Shown: piece by piece, positions 49,149-58,541 of the stretch
Layout: every line of letters begins with the position of its first letter
How positions within the stretch are numbered: the stretch's first letter is position 1
Assembly: GCA_014584575.1 (NCBI GenBank)
Contig: JACTMP010000045.1
Location: 1-64,000, forward strand
Direction: 5' to 3'
Source: Chloroflexota bacterium
GTDB lineage: Bacteria > Chloroflexota > Anaerolineae > Promineifilales > Promineifilaceae
Length of the DNA stretch: 64,000 bases
Notes under the pieces: generated by a model
The model's input: the letters and a program-made list of their open reading frames with translations, nothing else
What the model was told of the DNA's origin: nothing
Databases searched by the model: none
Translations under genes and position numbers: made by a program

Positions 49149-50756
49149 TCACCCCATCAACCCTCCCAGGCCAGCGGCTACGGCCGTGCCCAGATGAAAA
49201 CGTATAAAACGGCGACCGGCGGCTAACAGAGCTTCGCCATCGCCCAACGCCTGCGCTTTGATCAACACGCCAAAGGTCATATTGGCGTCTGGGCTACCCG
49301 CTTCATCAGGGATGGGTACATCTTGCACCGGCTCGGCCGTGAACTGGACAAAGAGGCCATTGCCCCGGTCGCCTTTGTGCAATTGACCGGTAGAGTGCAA
49401 GAAACGCGGCCCATACCCGGCGGTTGTGGCTACTCTGTACCGGTCGCGGATGGACAGACGCAAGGTTTGCAGCGCTGCGTCGGCCGCCGGAGTAGGCGGC
49501 ACAAAGGCTTGCAGCGCCACGTAGTCGCCGGGCTGCGCCTGGGACAGGAAATGGTGCAGTGTCGCCGCGTCCAGCTCCGCCACTTCGCCCGGCGGCAACT
49601 GCCCCGTCTCGTGGTAAGCGGCCACCATCTGCCGCGCCAGCACTTTGGCCGACTCTACGTTAGGCTGGTCAAATGGTTGAATCTTCAGGATGTGCCCGGC
49701 AACGGCCGTTGCCAATTCCCACCACATAAACTGCGCACCCAGGTCAACCACATCACGCAGCCGGATTTGCACCACCGGATGCCCGGCCTGTTCCAGAGCC
49801 GCCAACTGCGCCGTAATTGCCTGATCGGGAACCAGATGCAGGTAAACAAACAACCGATCCGAACCGTAAACCCCTGCTTTACCCAACGGTTCACCCACCA
49901 CCGGCAAGATGCCCTGCCCTTCTTTGCCCGTGCTTTCGGCCACCAACTGCTCCACCCAATCACCAAAGCTGCTCAATTCTGGTGCGGTGATGAGGGTGAG
50001 TTTGTCACGGCCGTGCAGCGCCAGCGCCCCCATGATGGCTCCCAATTGCATCGCTTCTGGAGCGTGGGCTGCCGCTGCGGCCCGCGCCAGCAGTTGGGCA
50101 ATATCCACCCCCGCCAGCGCCGCCGGTACCAGCCCAAAATGGGAGAGCGCCGAATAGCGCCCACCAATATCCGGGTCGCTCAGGAAGATGGCGCGGAAGT
50201 TGTACCGGGCAGCCAGCTTTTGCAGGCTGCTGCCGGGGTCGGTGATGGCTACAAAATGGCGGCCTGGTTCGGTGGTGTCCTCGTTCACCAGATTGTAAAA
50301 GTATTTGAAGGCAGACAGCGTCTCTACCGTGCCGCCGGACTTGGTAGCTACGATGAACAGCGTCTTTTCGAGGGGAACCGATTGCCTCAAAGCCAAGATA
50401 GCGTCGGGGTCGGTGGTGTCCACTACCGACAATTGCAAGCCACGCCCGTCAAAAGTTTTGGCAAATAGTTCCGGGGCCAGGCTGGAGCCACCCATGCCCA
50501 ACAGCAGCACATGGGTAAAACCGGCGGCGTGAACAGTGGCGGCAAAGGCGTTGATCGGTTCTATTTCCGCCAACATCGTTTGGGGCAGGTGCAGCCAGCC
50601 CAGCCGGTTGCTAATTTCGGCCGGGTCGGGCCGCCAGACCGTATGGTCATGTTGCCAGATGCGGGCGACGATGTTGTCTTTTTCAAGTTGCGCCAGGGCG
50701 TCGGCTACGGCCGTGCCATATTCGTTTAGTTCCGTCAAAAACTGGTTTGCTTCCAT
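49149..50756 (-). CDS. Glucose-6-phosphate isomerase-domain protein
   Basis: 535 residues. SIS-fold phosphoglucose isomerase motifs: LLLGMGGSSLAPELFAKTF, FIVATKSGGTVETLSAFKYF, DPDIGGRYSALSHFGLVPAAL. It corresponds to the isomerase half of the bifunctional transaldolase/PGI proteins, without the transaldolase domain. Expected to interconvert glucose 6-phosphate and fructose 6-phosphate. The ATG at 50756 (MEANQFL) has GGAGGA seven bases upstream; a longer frame to 50801 reads repeat DNA. Confidence 0.9.
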   Translation of the reverse strand: MEANQFLTELNEYGTAVADALAQLEKDNIVARIWQHDHTVWRPDPAEISNRLGWLHLPQTMLAEIEPINAFAATVHAAGFTHVLLLGMGGSSLAPELFAKTFDGRGLQLSVVDTTDPDAILALRQSVPLEKTLFIVATKSGGTVETLSAFKYFYNLVNEDTTEPGRHFVAITDPGSSLQKLAARYNFRAIFLSDPDIGGRYSALSHFGLVPAALAGVDIAQLLARAAAAAHAPEAMQLGAIMGALALHGRDKLTLITAPELSSFGDWVEQLVAESTGKEGQGILPVVGEPLGKAGVYGSDRLFVYLHLVPDQAITAQLAALEQAGHPVVQIRLRDVVDLGAQFMWWELATAVAGHILKIQPFDQPNVESAKVLARQMVAAYHETGQLPPGEVAELDAATLHHFLSQAQPGDYVALQAFVPPTPAADAALQTLRLSIRDRYRVATTAGYGPRFLHSTGQLHKGDRGNGLFVQFTAEPVQDVPIPDEAGSPDANMTFGVLIKAQALGDGEALLAAGRRFIRFHLGTAVAAGLGGLMG

Positions 50757-50775
50757 GTAATTGTCCTCCGCAAGC

Positions 50776-50826
50776 GTGTTTATGTGATCACATGAACACA
50801 CAAAAACGTAAACACATGATCACCTG
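50776..50826. repeat. GTGATCA/TGATCAC inverted repeat
   Basis: GTGTTTATGTGATCACATG and GTAAACACATGATCACC form a hairpin between the histidine kinase and pgi-like genes. Confidence 0.7.
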
Positions 50827-53090
50827 CTCACCCCCACACTTTCCACCGGCTGGTGTAGGGGCAGGGTAATGGTAAAGGTAGCGCCATGTCCGGGTGTGCT
50901 GGTAGCTTGAATACGGCCGTGATGCCGTTCCACCACTTTGCGACAAATTGCCAGCCCCATGCCGGTGCCGTCGTAAGTGTCACGGCCGTGTAGCCGCTGA
51001 AACACGCGGAAAATGCGCTCGGCGTGTTGTTGCTCGAAGCCAATGCCATTATCCGCCACAGTAATCTGGCAGACGACAGATTCTGGCAATAGTTTGCCGG
51101 AAATGTAAATCTGAGGCGGGGTGTCTGGCTGCCGAAACTTCAGCGCATTACTTATCAGGTGGCGAAACAACAAATGCATTTGTGACCATTCCGCCTCTAT
51201 AACCGGCAGATCGGCAATATAGATGGCAGCGTTAGCCTCCAGGATATGTGACTCAAAATCATCTGTAACGGATTGGATAACGGCCGTTAAGTCGGTGGCC
51301 ACACATACCTGAGACATGGCTGAGATACGGGAAAAGGTCAAATAATCGGTGATGAGCCATTGGGTATAAGCAGCGGCATGACGCAAACGGTGCAGGTAAT
51401 TTTGCCCCCGTTCATCCATCGCATCAGCATACATTGTCTGCAAGCGGTCGCTAAATGCCTGAATTTTGCGCAGCGGCTCCTGCAAATCATGGGAGGCAAT
51501 ATAGGCAAACTCCTGAAGTTCCCGGTTGCTGATTTCCAGTTCGACCAGCGATTTTTTGAGCTGCTTTTCCACCTGCTGGCGGCGCGCTTCCACGCGGCGA
51601 TAATCCAGGGCAATGGCAATCTGGCCGCACAAACCGGCCAGCAGCAACTGGTCTTCGGTAGTCAGCCCACCGCTGGTGTGGTGTTGCACATCCAAAATGC
51701 CCAACACCTCTTGCCTTAACTGAATGGGCACTGCCAATTCACAGCGGGTGTCTGGCAGCCAGATGTTGGGCAGCCACTTTGTCACCAGGGTTACATCGGG
51801 GACGAGCACGGGCACGGCCGTTTGCGCCGCCTGAGCAATGATACTCAAAGGATTATCAATCATGATCTTGTGCCCCAATTCTTTCAAGCGCCGCCCCGCT
51901 TCGCCGCTGCCCGCTTGCAGGCGCAGTTCATCATTTTCCAGCGTATACACCTGCACGTAGTAATAACCAAAGCGCGCCTGCACCAGGTCAACTACACGCC
52001 AGAACATCTCCTCTAAAGCCGAAGCAGCAGCAATCTCCTGAGCCACTTCCGTGCTAACCTGAACCTGACGACCGCGTCGTTCCCAGGAAGCCTGAATGGT
52101 TTGCTCTAGTTGGTTTTGCTCGGTGATGTCTTCAGAGACGCCGAGAATATATTTGATATTTCCATAAGGGTCGGCGATGGGCACTTTGCGAATGTAAAGA
52201 AGACGCATCTCACCACTGGTTGTCTGGATATATTGCTGGGGTATCTCAATCATACGCCCGGTTGCCACTGTTTCACGGTCTGTGGCCGTGAAGAGATCAG
52301 CCTGTTCAAGTGGGAAGAGATCATAATTGCTCTTGCCGACCACTTCCTCCGCCTTCCAACCTATTAGCTGTTCGCTGGCTTTGTTCACGCGCACAAAACG
52401 GAAATCAGCCGCTTCCTTCACCGTGATGGGGGTGGGGATTTTTTCAAAAATAGAATCTAAAAAGTGACGGGATTCTTCTAATTCGGCGCTGAATTTATTG
52501 ATTTCTTCAAAGCGCCAGGCATTTTGCAGCGCCACCCCCAGCTGGGCAGCCAGAATGCGGAATACACGCACGTCATCAGGGCCAAAGCGGTTTAGTTCCT
52601 CTGACTGCACATCCAGCACTCCCAACAGTTTGTCTGCCAGAACAATGGGTGTCACCAATTCAGAACGGGTAGAGGTGAGCATAGGATGCGCCCAGTAGTC
52701 ATGATGATTGGCCACGTCATTTGCGACCACGCTTTGCCGGGCGCGGGCAGCCTGAGCTACCAGAGAAGGGGTTTGATCCAGGGTAATGGTTGGTTTGGTG
52801 GCATTTAGTTGCCGCCCAATTTCGCCGGCGCCGGCAACCATTTGTAGGGTACGGCCGTCCGCTGCCAACAAGGCGACATTTACCGCCCGCAGCCGGAAAC
52901 GTTCTTGTGTCAAATCCACCACTGTTTGCAACAACTCGGCGCTATTGAGAATGGTTGTCATCGCCAACCCCACCTGGGCCACAACTTCCAATTCTGCCGC
53001 CCGGCGCGCCAGCGCTTCCTCCGACGACATTTTGTCATCGGCAGAATGGGATGGGTCTGTTGCCGGTGAGGGTATATTGTCTCCAACCAT
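50820..53090 (-). CDS. Soluble GAF-PAS-GAF sensor histidine kinase
   Basis: 756 residues without membrane segments: GAF (about 35-195), PAS/PAC (about 205-330, ending ILGVSEDITEQNQLE), second GAF (about 350-500), coiled linker, HisKA with FAYIASHDLQEPLRK (His534), HATPase (about 635-745) with ISNALKFRQ, ADNGIGF and GTGMGLAICRKVV. The two GAF domains share the LGVLDVQ/LGILDVQ core and probably arose by duplication. Signal unknown; no adjacent response regulator. ATG at 53090, divergent from the CoA-binding protein gene. Confidence 0.94.
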   Translation of the reverse strand: MVGDNIPSPATDPSHSADDKMSSEEALARRAAELEVVAQVGLAMTTILNSAELLQTVVDLTQERFRLRAVNVALLAADGRTLQMVAGAGEIGRQLNATKPTITLDQTPSLVAQAARARQSVVANDVANHHDYWAHPMLTSTRSELVTPIVLADKLLGVLDVQSEELNRFGPDDVRVFRILAAQLGVALQNAWRFEEINKFSAELEESRHFLDSIFEKIPTPITVKEAADFRFVRVNKASEQLIGWKAEEVVGKSNYDLFPLEQADLFTATDRETVATGRMIEIPQQYIQTTSGEMRLLYIRKVPIADPYGNIKYILGVSEDITEQNQLEQTIQASWERRGRQVQVSTEVAQEIAAASALEEMFWRVVDLVQARFGYYYVQVYTLENDELRLQAGSGEAGRRLKELGHKIMIDNPLSIIAQAAQTAVPVLVPDVTLVTKWLPNIWLPDTRCELAVPIQLRQEVLGILDVQHHTSGGLTTEDQLLLAGLCGQIAIALDYRRVEARRQQVEKQLKKSLVELEISNRELQEFAYIASHDLQEPLRKIQAFSDRLQTMYADAMDERGQNYLHRLRHAAAYTQWLITDYLTFSRISAMSQVCVATDLTAVIQSVTDDFESHILEANAAIYIADLPVIEAEWSQMHLLFRHLISNALKFRQPDTPPQIYISGKLLPESVVCQITVADNGIGFEQQHAERIFRVFQRLHGRDTYDGTGMGLAICRKVVERHHGRIQATSTPGHGATFTITLPLHQPVESVGVSR

Positions 53091-53127
53091 ATCGTACCCA
53101 GATTCCTGATTTTGCTGTATGCCCCGC

Positions 53128-53133
53128 TATAAT
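53128..53133 (+). promoter_or_regulatory. Perfect -10 element close to a start codon
   Basis: TATAAT ends 11 bases before the ATG at 53145, so the transcript would have a leader of only a few bases. No consensus -35 was found. Confidence 0.5.
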
Positions 53134-53144
53134 ACACGCTTATT

Positions 53145-53579
53145 ATGATACCAGATAGCCGTACACTTATTTTAGCCCAAACAAAAACGATTGCCGTTGT
53201 TGGTCTTTCCAGCCAGCCATCTCGCGCCGGGTATTATGTGCCCGCCTATCTGCAAAGGCACGGATACCGCATTATTCCCGTAAACCCGCATCTTACTGAG
53301 GCGTTGGGGGAAAAGGCATATGCGACGCTCACGGCCGTGCCTCACCTCATAGACCTGGCGCTCATCTTCCAGCGCAGCGAAAACGTCCTCCCTTTCATTG
53401 ACGAAGCCATTGCGGTAGGGGTGAAGGCTATCTGGCTGCAATCGGGCATCCGGCATGAGGCCGCCGCCGTCCAGGCGCGTGCCGCCGGCCTGCTGGTGGT
53501 GCAAGACGCCTGTATGATGGTGGAACACGGCCGTTGGCAGGCAAAATCAGATTACAACGGAACGTCGCTGCCTGCGTAA
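53145..53579 (+). CDS. CoA-binding domain protein (YccU-like)
   Basis: 144 residues. TIAVVGLSSQPSRAGYYVPAYLQRHGYRIIPVNP (in part) and DLALIFQRSENVLPFIDEAIAVGVKAIWLQSGIRHEAAA show the small CoA-binding Rossmann domain, with the conserved C-terminal QDACMMVEH. The family binds CoA; role unclear. ATG at 53145 lacks a ribosome site and may be near-leaderless. Confidence 0.93.
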   Translation: MIPDSRTLILAQTKTIAVVGLSSQPSRAGYYVPAYLQRHGYRIIPVNPHLTEALGEKAYATLTAVPHLIDLALIFQRSENVLPFIDEAIAVGVKAIWLQSGIRHEAAAVQARAAGLLVVQDACMMVEHGRWQAKSDYNGTSLPA

Positions 53580-53619
53580 TACCGGTTGGAATTGTCTATC
53601 AGCCTGTAAGGAGAAAAAA

Positions 53620-54039
53620 ATGAGCGACGATATCGAAGCCTTGAAAGAAGCGGAAAAAGAGAATATGACCCTCACCGAGACCGATTTTGCCCCGCGCCCC
53701 ATCAGCCACAAAGGGGAAGAACATAACCAGTGGATCGGCGGCGTCATCCTGGTCACCGTTGGCGCGGCCTTGTTGCTCACCACTGTTTTTGGCGTAGTGC
53801 TGCACAACTGGTGGGCGCTGTTTATTCTCGTTCCCGGTCTTGCCAAGCTGGTGGGAGCGGTGCAAAGCTATGGGCGTGACGGCCGTTTCTCCCATCGGGC
53901 GCGCCACAATTTCACCTGGGGTCTCATTCTCACCCTGGTTGCCTGCACGTTCTTCTTCAGTTGGAGTTGGAGCGCTATCTGGCCTGTCTTCCTGATAGTC
54001 TTTGGTTTAGGCGCCTTGCTGAGTGGACTTCTGGACTAA
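53620..54039 (+). CDS. Four-helix membrane protein (LiaF/DUF5668-like)
   Basis: 139 residues. An acidic N-terminal 40 residues is followed by membrane segments at about 38-62, 64-82, 98-116 and 118-138, with WWALFILVPGLAKL and SAIWPVFLIVFGLGALLSG, patterns common in LiaF-like envelope-stress or housekeeping membrane proteins. AAGGAG precedes the ATG. Function unknown. Confidence 0.85.
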   Translation: MSDDIEALKEAEKENMTLTETDFAPRPISHKGEEHNQWIGGVILVTVGAALLLTTVFGVVLHNWWALFILVPGLAKLVGAVQSYGRDGRFSHRARHNFTWGLILTLVACTFFFSWSWSAIWPVFLIVFGLGALLSGLLD

Positions 54040-54054
54040 ATGACTGGGCGCTCT

Positions 54055-54450
54055 TTATTGGCCCAAGGCCCGTCGCCACAAATAAGCCCCCGCCAAAAAC
54101 CCGGCGAACAAGAAGGCGATATTTAGCCCCCCTTCCATGCTAAGCGCATTGTCAATGATGCTGCCGATATAAGCCCCAATCGTGATGGCAGGCATCACAA
54201 ACAGCCCAAACAAAATTAACTCCCCCACCATGTCTATAAATGAGATGCGGATACGGCGCAGCCACTTTATGAGCCGATATACTCCCAGGCACACAATCAC
54301 GAACAGAGCAGCCCAGAAGAATACCTCTCCCATGCCTTCGGCTATTTGCATAAATCCACGAATACTATCCAAAACTGCCCCTGCTTGAAGAAAAGATGAG
54401 ATTGCTTGACACAATTGATCTGTGGTACTAAAGTACCAGCCAGTCCGCAT
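54055..54450 (-). CDS. Three-helix membrane protein, function unknown
   Basis: 131 residues with hydrophobic segments at about 40-60, 75-97 and 105-125 (VFFWAALFVIVCLGVYRLI, LILFGLFVMPAITIGAYIG, IAFLFAGFLAGAYLW). The loop RLIKWLRRIRISF is basic. No recognised family. It is convergent with the previous gene (15-base gap) and divergent from the phosphatase gene. The first 28 residues are weakly supported; a later start is possible. Confidence 0.7.
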   Translation of the reverse strand: MRTGWYFSTTDQLCQAISSFLQAGAVLDSIRGFMQIAEGMGEVFFWAALFVIVCLGVYRLIKWLRRIRISFIDMVGELILFGLFVMPAITIGAYIGSIIDNALSMEGGLNIAFLFAGFLAGAYLWRRALGQ

Positions 54451-54476
54451 TTTACCAGAAGCAGGTGCAAACGCAT

Positions 54477-55232
54477 ATGAGTAGTAAACAATTCAATAAC
54501 CTGGTCACGAATCGTATTATGCTCGAAGGGGCTTATAACGTGCGTGATATGGGCGGCTACATGACGGGCGACGGCCGTGTCCTGCGCCACCACATTCTCT
54601 ACCGGGCCGACAGCCTGCACGCCCTTACCGCCAACGATCAACAAACAGTGTTTAACCTGGGCATTCGCACCATCATAGACCTGCGTCACCCTAAGGAAGC
54701 GGTGTTATACCCCAACGTTTTTGCCCGATCAGAGCAGATTACCTATCTGAACATCCCCTTTTATGCCGGTTGGCGCTCCCTCTTTCCCCAGGGCAGTATG
54801 CCTGAAAGCCTGACCCATCTGTACACGGCCGTGCTAGATAACTGCCATCAATCAATTCAACAGGTTCTCACGGCCGTCGCCAACCCCAACCTTTACCCGC
54901 TTCTAGTCCACTGCCAGATTGGCAAAGACCGCACCGGGCTGCTGATTGCCCTGCTCATGGGTTTGCTGGGTGTCGCCTTCAAAAGCATTGCCGCCGACTA
55001 CGCCGCCAGTTATGATTATTTACAGCCCATCATGCACCAATATCGCCAGGAAGCGGTTTGGAACGGCCGTAATCCGGCCCAATTCGAGCAGCTTCTTCAG
55101 GCGCGCCCCGAATCCATTGTTGATACCCTGTGCCATCTGCAATATACCTATGGCAGCTTCGCCAATTACTTCCACAAATTAGGACTCACCGACCACCAGC
55201 TAGACGCCATTCGCTGCATTCTCACCTTCTAA
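54477..55232 (+). CDS. Tyrosine-protein phosphatase (Y_phosphatase3 family)
   Basis: 251 residues. YNVRDMGGYMTGDGRVLRHHILYRAD at the N-terminus and the P-loop LVHCQIGKDRTGLLIALLMGLLGV (HCxxGKDRTG) identify a bacterial dual-specificity/tyrosine phosphatase of the PTP/LipA-like group. Expected to dephosphorylate tyrosine or phosphoinositide-like substrates; the partner kinase is unknown. ATG at 54477 is preferred over a GTG at 54465. Confidence 0.93.
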   Translation: MSSKQFNNLVTNRIMLEGAYNVRDMGGYMTGDGRVLRHHILYRADSLHALTANDQQTVFNLGIRTIIDLRHPKEAVLYPNVFARSEQITYLNIPFYAGWRSLFPQGSMPESLTHLYTAVLDNCHQSIQQVLTAVANPNLYPLLVHCQIGKDRTGLLIALLMGLLGVAFKSIAADYAASYDYLQPIMHQYRQEAVWNGRNPAQFEQLLQARPESIVDTLCHLQYTYGSFANYFHKLGLTDHQLDAIRCILTF

Positions 55233-55282
55233 ACCAACGTTATCCATCCTCCTCATGTCATTTCACTATCGCTTACTGGCGT

Positions 55283-55311
55283 TTGACAGAGTAGAACGCC
55301 CGTGCTACCAT
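55283..55311 (+). promoter_or_regulatory. Near-consensus promoter of the VOC gene
   Basis: TTGACA and TACCAT with exactly 17-bp spacing and a TG one base before the -10 (extended -10). The start codon is 50 bases downstream. Confidence 0.7.
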
Positions 55312-55361
55312 GCGCACATTCTATCCTCACCCACTACGCAAGGAGGTTGTTAAACAAGCTC

Positions 55362-55745
55362 ATGGTTATGCCTGATTTAGTCGGCATTATTGTGCAAGAC
55401 ATGGCAGCGGCGCTGCGCTTTTACCGGCTGCTAGGGTTGGACATTCCCGCAGCGGCGGATGACGAAGGGCACGTCGAATTTGTCACCCCCGGTGGTTTTC
55501 GCCTGGCCTGGGACACTCTGGAGGTTATCAAGAGTTTCAACGATGAGTGGCCCGACCCAACAGGGCATCGCCTGGGGCTGGCTTTCAAATGTGACAGCGC
55601 CGCCGAAGTAGATGCGGTATACCACCGCCTGACCACCGCCGGTTATCAGAGCCACAAAGAACCCTGGGACGCCTTTTGGGGGCAGCGTTATGCGGTAGTG
55701 ATTGATCCTGACGGCAATTTGATTGATTTGTTTGCCAATTTGTAA
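55362..55745 (+). CDS. VOC-family (glyoxalase/bleomycin-resistance fold) protein
   Basis: 127 residues. VGIIVQDMAAALRFYRLLGLDIP and RYAVVIDPDGNLIDLFANL are the paired beta-alpha-beta-beta-beta modules with the metal-ligand region. Catalytic role unknown. ATG at 55362 (or 55368) is 15 bases from AGGAGG at 55341, longer than usual spacing. Confidence 0.9.
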   Translation: MVMPDLVGIIVQDMAAALRFYRLLGLDIPAAADDEGHVEFVTPGGFRLAWDTLEVIKSFNDEWPDPTGHRLGLAFKCDSAAEVDAVYHRLTTAGYQSHKEPWDAFWGQRYAVVIDPDGNLIDLFANL

Positions 55746-55747
55746 GT

Positions 55748-55806
55748 GGAGATTGGGGATTAGAAATTAGAGACTGGCGTAATATCCAATCTCTAATCTC
55801 CAATCA
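55748..55806. repeat. Family D inverted repeat tract
   Basis: GGAGATTGGGGATTAGA and TCCAATCTCTAATCTCCAATC around a short loop, between the VOC and aminotransferase genes. Confidence 0.75.
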
Positions 55807-55847
55807 CAAATTCATGTCATTTGCGGTTTTATTTGAGGAGAATCAGG

Positions 55848-57020
55848 ATGCAGACTTCGCAGCGGGTGACGCAGTTTCGTGAATCGGTTATCCGGGATAT
55901 GACCCGGCTGGCGATCCAGCATAACGCCATCAATCTGAGCCAGGGATTTCCCGATTTTGGCACGGAACAGGCGATTGTGGAGGCGGCGGTCACGGCCGTG
56001 CGCGATGGCCTGAACCAATACACCATCACCTGGGGCTACCCGCCGCTGCGCCAAAAACTGGCCGAAATCTACAGTGAGCGGCTGGGGTGGGCCGTGCATC
56101 CCGACCAGCACGTCACCGTCACCTGTGGCGTCACCGAGGCGATTGTGATCGCCATGATGGCCGTGTTGAATCCGGGTGATGAGGTCATCATCTTGGAACC
56201 GGCGCACGATAATTTTCGGCCGGCAGCCATTATGGCCGGGGCAAACCCCATTGCCATCCCCCTCACCCCGCCGGACTATCGCCTCACGCCGGAAATGCTG
56301 GCAACGGCCGTGACCCCCCGAACGCGCGCCCTGCTGCTGAACACGCCGCACAATCCCACCGGCCGCGTCTGGGACGCCGCCGAATTGCAGGCCATTACCG
56401 ACGTGGTAGTACAACACGACCTGGTGTTGATTACGGATGAGATTTATGACCGGATTTTGTATGACGGCCGTACCCATCTCTCCCCTGGCAGCCTGCCCGC
56501 CCTGCGTGACCGCACCATCACCATCAGCGGCCTGGGCAAGACGTTTGCGGTGACGGGTTGGCGGCTGGGGTACGTGGTTGCGCCTGATGAGCTAATGCGG
56601 GCGATACGGCCGTTGCACGACTTCACCTCCATTTGCGCCCCCACCCCCTTGCAGGCCGCCGGCGCCGCCGCGCTCAGTTTGCCGGCCAGCTTTTATGAAG
56701 CCAGCGCCGCCGCCTACCACGAACGCCGCGCCCTGATGATGGACATCCTGCAAAACAGTGGCTTCCGCGCTACCCCGCCCCAGGGCGCGTATTACGTCAT
56801 GGCCGATTACACCAATCTCCCTATCCCCCAGGCGCAATTGCCGCCGATGGCCTTTGCCCGCTGGCTGACCACCGAAGTCGGCGTGGCCACCGTGCCTGGC
56901 GACAGTTTCTACTCTGTACCCGGATTTGGTGAGGGGGTTGTCCGTTTTGCTTTCCCCAAAAGACGTGAAACGTTAGAAGAAGCGGCCCAACGATTAGGGA
57001 AACTGTCCGCAGCTACCTAA
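55848..57020 (+). CDS. PLP-dependent class I/II aminotransferase
   Basis: 390 residues. INLSQGFPDFGTEQAIVEAA, NQYTITWGYPPLRQKLAEIY, LNTPHNPTGRVWD, ITDEIYDRILYDG and the PLP-lysine motif ISGLGKTFAVTGWRLGYV (Lys near 233) are complete. Closest to the kynurenine/glutamine transaminase (MalY-like/KAT) group; the amino-acid specificity is not determined. GGAG lies seven bases before the ATG at 55848. Confidence 0.94.
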   Translation: MQTSQRVTQFRESVIRDMTRLAIQHNAINLSQGFPDFGTEQAIVEAAVTAVRDGLNQYTITWGYPPLRQKLAEIYSERLGWAVHPDQHVTVTCGVTEAIVIAMMAVLNPGDEVIILEPAHDNFRPAAIMAGANPIAIPLTPPDYRLTPEMLATAVTPRTRALLLNTPHNPTGRVWDAAELQAITDVVVQHDLVLITDEIYDRILYDGRTHLSPGSLPALRDRTITISGLGKTFAVTGWRLGYVVAPDELMRAIRPLHDFTSICAPTPLQAAGAAALSLPASFYEASAAAYHERRALMMDILQNSGFRATPPQGAYYVMADYTNLPIPQAQLPPMAFARWLTTEVGVATVPGDSFYSVPGFGEGVVRFAFPKRRETLEEAAQRLGKLSAAT

Positions 57021-57072
57021 TCTCCCCATCGCCTAATCTCCGCCAAAGTGCGGAGCAGTTTTTAACAGCTCT

Positions 57073-57239
57073 TAGTACACCGCTATCAAAATGATCTGAA
57101 CCTTCTCGTGTCATTCCGAGGAGTCTTCGACGAGGAATCTTCCGCGCTGTCAAAGGAGAAGGATTCCTCACTCCGAAGACTTCGCTTGGAATGACAGGTG
57201 AATTGCTTTAGAAGTTCAAAAGAGTTATACGGTGTACTT
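57073..57239. repeat. Hairpin repeat family A copy 4 inside an outer inverted repeat
   Basis: The family A palindrome is 57109-57196 (TGTCATTCCG...TGGAATGACA). Outer arms AGTACACCG (57074) and CGGTGTACT (57231) enclose it. The right outer arm ends at the FHA gene's stop. Confidence 0.8.
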
Positions 57240-57675
57240 AGAATTCAATTTTGAGGCGGGTGCCGCCGACGGTGATGATGTCGCCGGGGCTGATCACGGC
57301 CGTGCCCACCACCGGCGTCTCGTTCAAATAGGTGCCATTGCGGCTGCCCTGGTCTTGCAGCCACCACTGCCCATTACGCCGCGTAATCAGCGCATGTTCC
57401 GACGAAGTAAAACCATCGGACAACACAATGGTATTGCTGCTGGCCCGGCCAATGCTGGTGACGGGCAGCAAGGGGAAGAGGGTGTCTGGGGCCACTTCAC
57501 CGCTTTCATTGGCAATAACGCGCAGCACGCCCGACGGCCGTTCCTCAGCCGCCAATGACGCCGCCGTCAACCGCATGTCCCGGTAAATAAACCAGGCAAT
57601 CAGGGCCACAAACCCTGCCAACAATAGGGCGCTTACCAATCGCAAAACAAATAACAACACAGCCAGGTCCATCAT
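57238..57675 (-). CDS. Membrane-anchored FHA-domain protein (FhaB-like)
   Basis: 145 residues. One N-terminal membrane helix (about 4-30, VLRLVSALLLAGFVALIAWFI) and a C-terminal forkhead-associated domain (about 70-145) with SIGRASSNTIVL, SSEHALI and DQGSRNGTYLN. It should bind phosphothreonine at the membrane. Start overlaps the stop of the FhaA-like gene by four bases (ATGA). In actinobacteria an FhaA/FhaB pair accompanies serine/threonine kinases and wall-synthesis genes; those are not in this window. Confidence 0.92.
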   Translation of the reverse strand: MMDLAVLLFVLRLVSALLLAGFVALIAWFIYRDMRLTAASLAAEERPSGVLRVIANESGEVAPDTLFPLLPVTSIGRASSNTIVLSDGFTSSEHALITRRNGQWWLQDQGSRNGTYLNETPVVGTAVISPGDIITVGGTRLKIEF

Positions 57676-58478
57676 ACCTCCGGGTTGGCGGGCGGCATCA
57701 CCTGGGTGTCGTCGCCGTCAGCATTGTGCCCGCCTCTTTTGGGCGTGGTCTGCCCTTCGGCGTAGAGGAGTTTGACCTGGCTCAGGGTGATGATGTCACC
57801 GGGTTGCAGCACACATTCGGCAATGGGCTGGTTGTTAACGTTGGTACGGCCGTGCCGCTGGCTGAGGTCATACAACACAAAATGGCCGTAGCGCCAGCGC
57901 AGTTGGGCATGGCGGCGGCTGACGGTAGCGGCGTCCAGCACCACATCGTTGTCGGCGCGGCGGCCAATGGTGATGATCGGTTTATCGAGGGGGATGTGGT
58001 GACGGCCGTCTACAATCAAATACGCATCCAGATCACGGATAGCCTGTATCACCTCGGCAGCCACCACATTTTCCGGGCGCAGTTGAGTCGTCTCCTGTAC
58101 CCGGCGCTGGCGCATGGCCCGAATATGTACTTCATGCCGCTTCATCTCGTCGTCGGCTGCCAATACCACATGGGGGCTGGCCAGCAGCCGCCAGTTTTCC
58201 TGCTGTGCCCGGCTCAAAATGAGTGTTTGTAGTTCTGTTTCCAAATGAGGATAGGTTGTGAGGAGCGTTTCCAGGTCGGCCGGATGGAGCAGCAAATGGT
58301 AAGTGTCAGCCACCGTGCCGTTCATGGCGCTGTCTTCCAGTACGCGCGTCAGGCGGGCAGCAATATCTGCCGGGGTCATACTGCCCCCTAACAGTCGCCC
58401 CAACGATCCTTCAATTAGCTCTTGCGCCAGGTTTTCAAACCGGGAAATAGGGGTCTTTTTGGTCATAGTCGGCGGCAT
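57672..58478 (-). CDS. FhaA-like protein (DUF3662 + FHA domain)
   Basis: About 268 residues. The N-terminal DUF3662 domain (about 5-125: ISRFENLAQELIEGSLGRLLGGSMTPADIAARL, in part) is followed by a C-terminal FHA domain (about 175-245) with TIGRRADNDVVL, VSRRHAQLRW and DLSQRHGRTNVNN. Family role: reading serine/threonine kinase phosphorylation linked to envelope growth. Start: ATG at 58478; another ATG at 58466 and a longer frame to 58505 are possible. Confidence 0.92.
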   Translation of the reverse strand: MPPTMTKKTPISRFENLAQELIEGSLGRLLGGSMTPADIAARLTRVLEDSAMNGTVADTYHLLLHPADLETLLTTYPHLETELQTLILSRAQQENWRLLASPHVVLAADDEMKRHEVHIRAMRQRRVQETTQLRPENVVAAEVIQAIRDLDAYLIVDGRHHIPLDKPIITIGRRADNDVVLDAATVSRRHAQLRWRYGHFVLYDLSQRHGRTNVNNQPIAECVLQPGDIITLSQVKLLYAEGQTTPKRGGHNADGDDTQVMPPANPEV

Positions 58479-58541
58479 TATAGAGTTGCCCCCACGCCGC
58501 GTCAACGCCGTTTACTCTACGATCAGCCTGTCACTTGATGT

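Noticed and set aside
49323-50468. 381-codon plus-strand frame opposite the PGI-like gene
   Set aside because: Antisense shadow without recognisable motifs or ribosome site.
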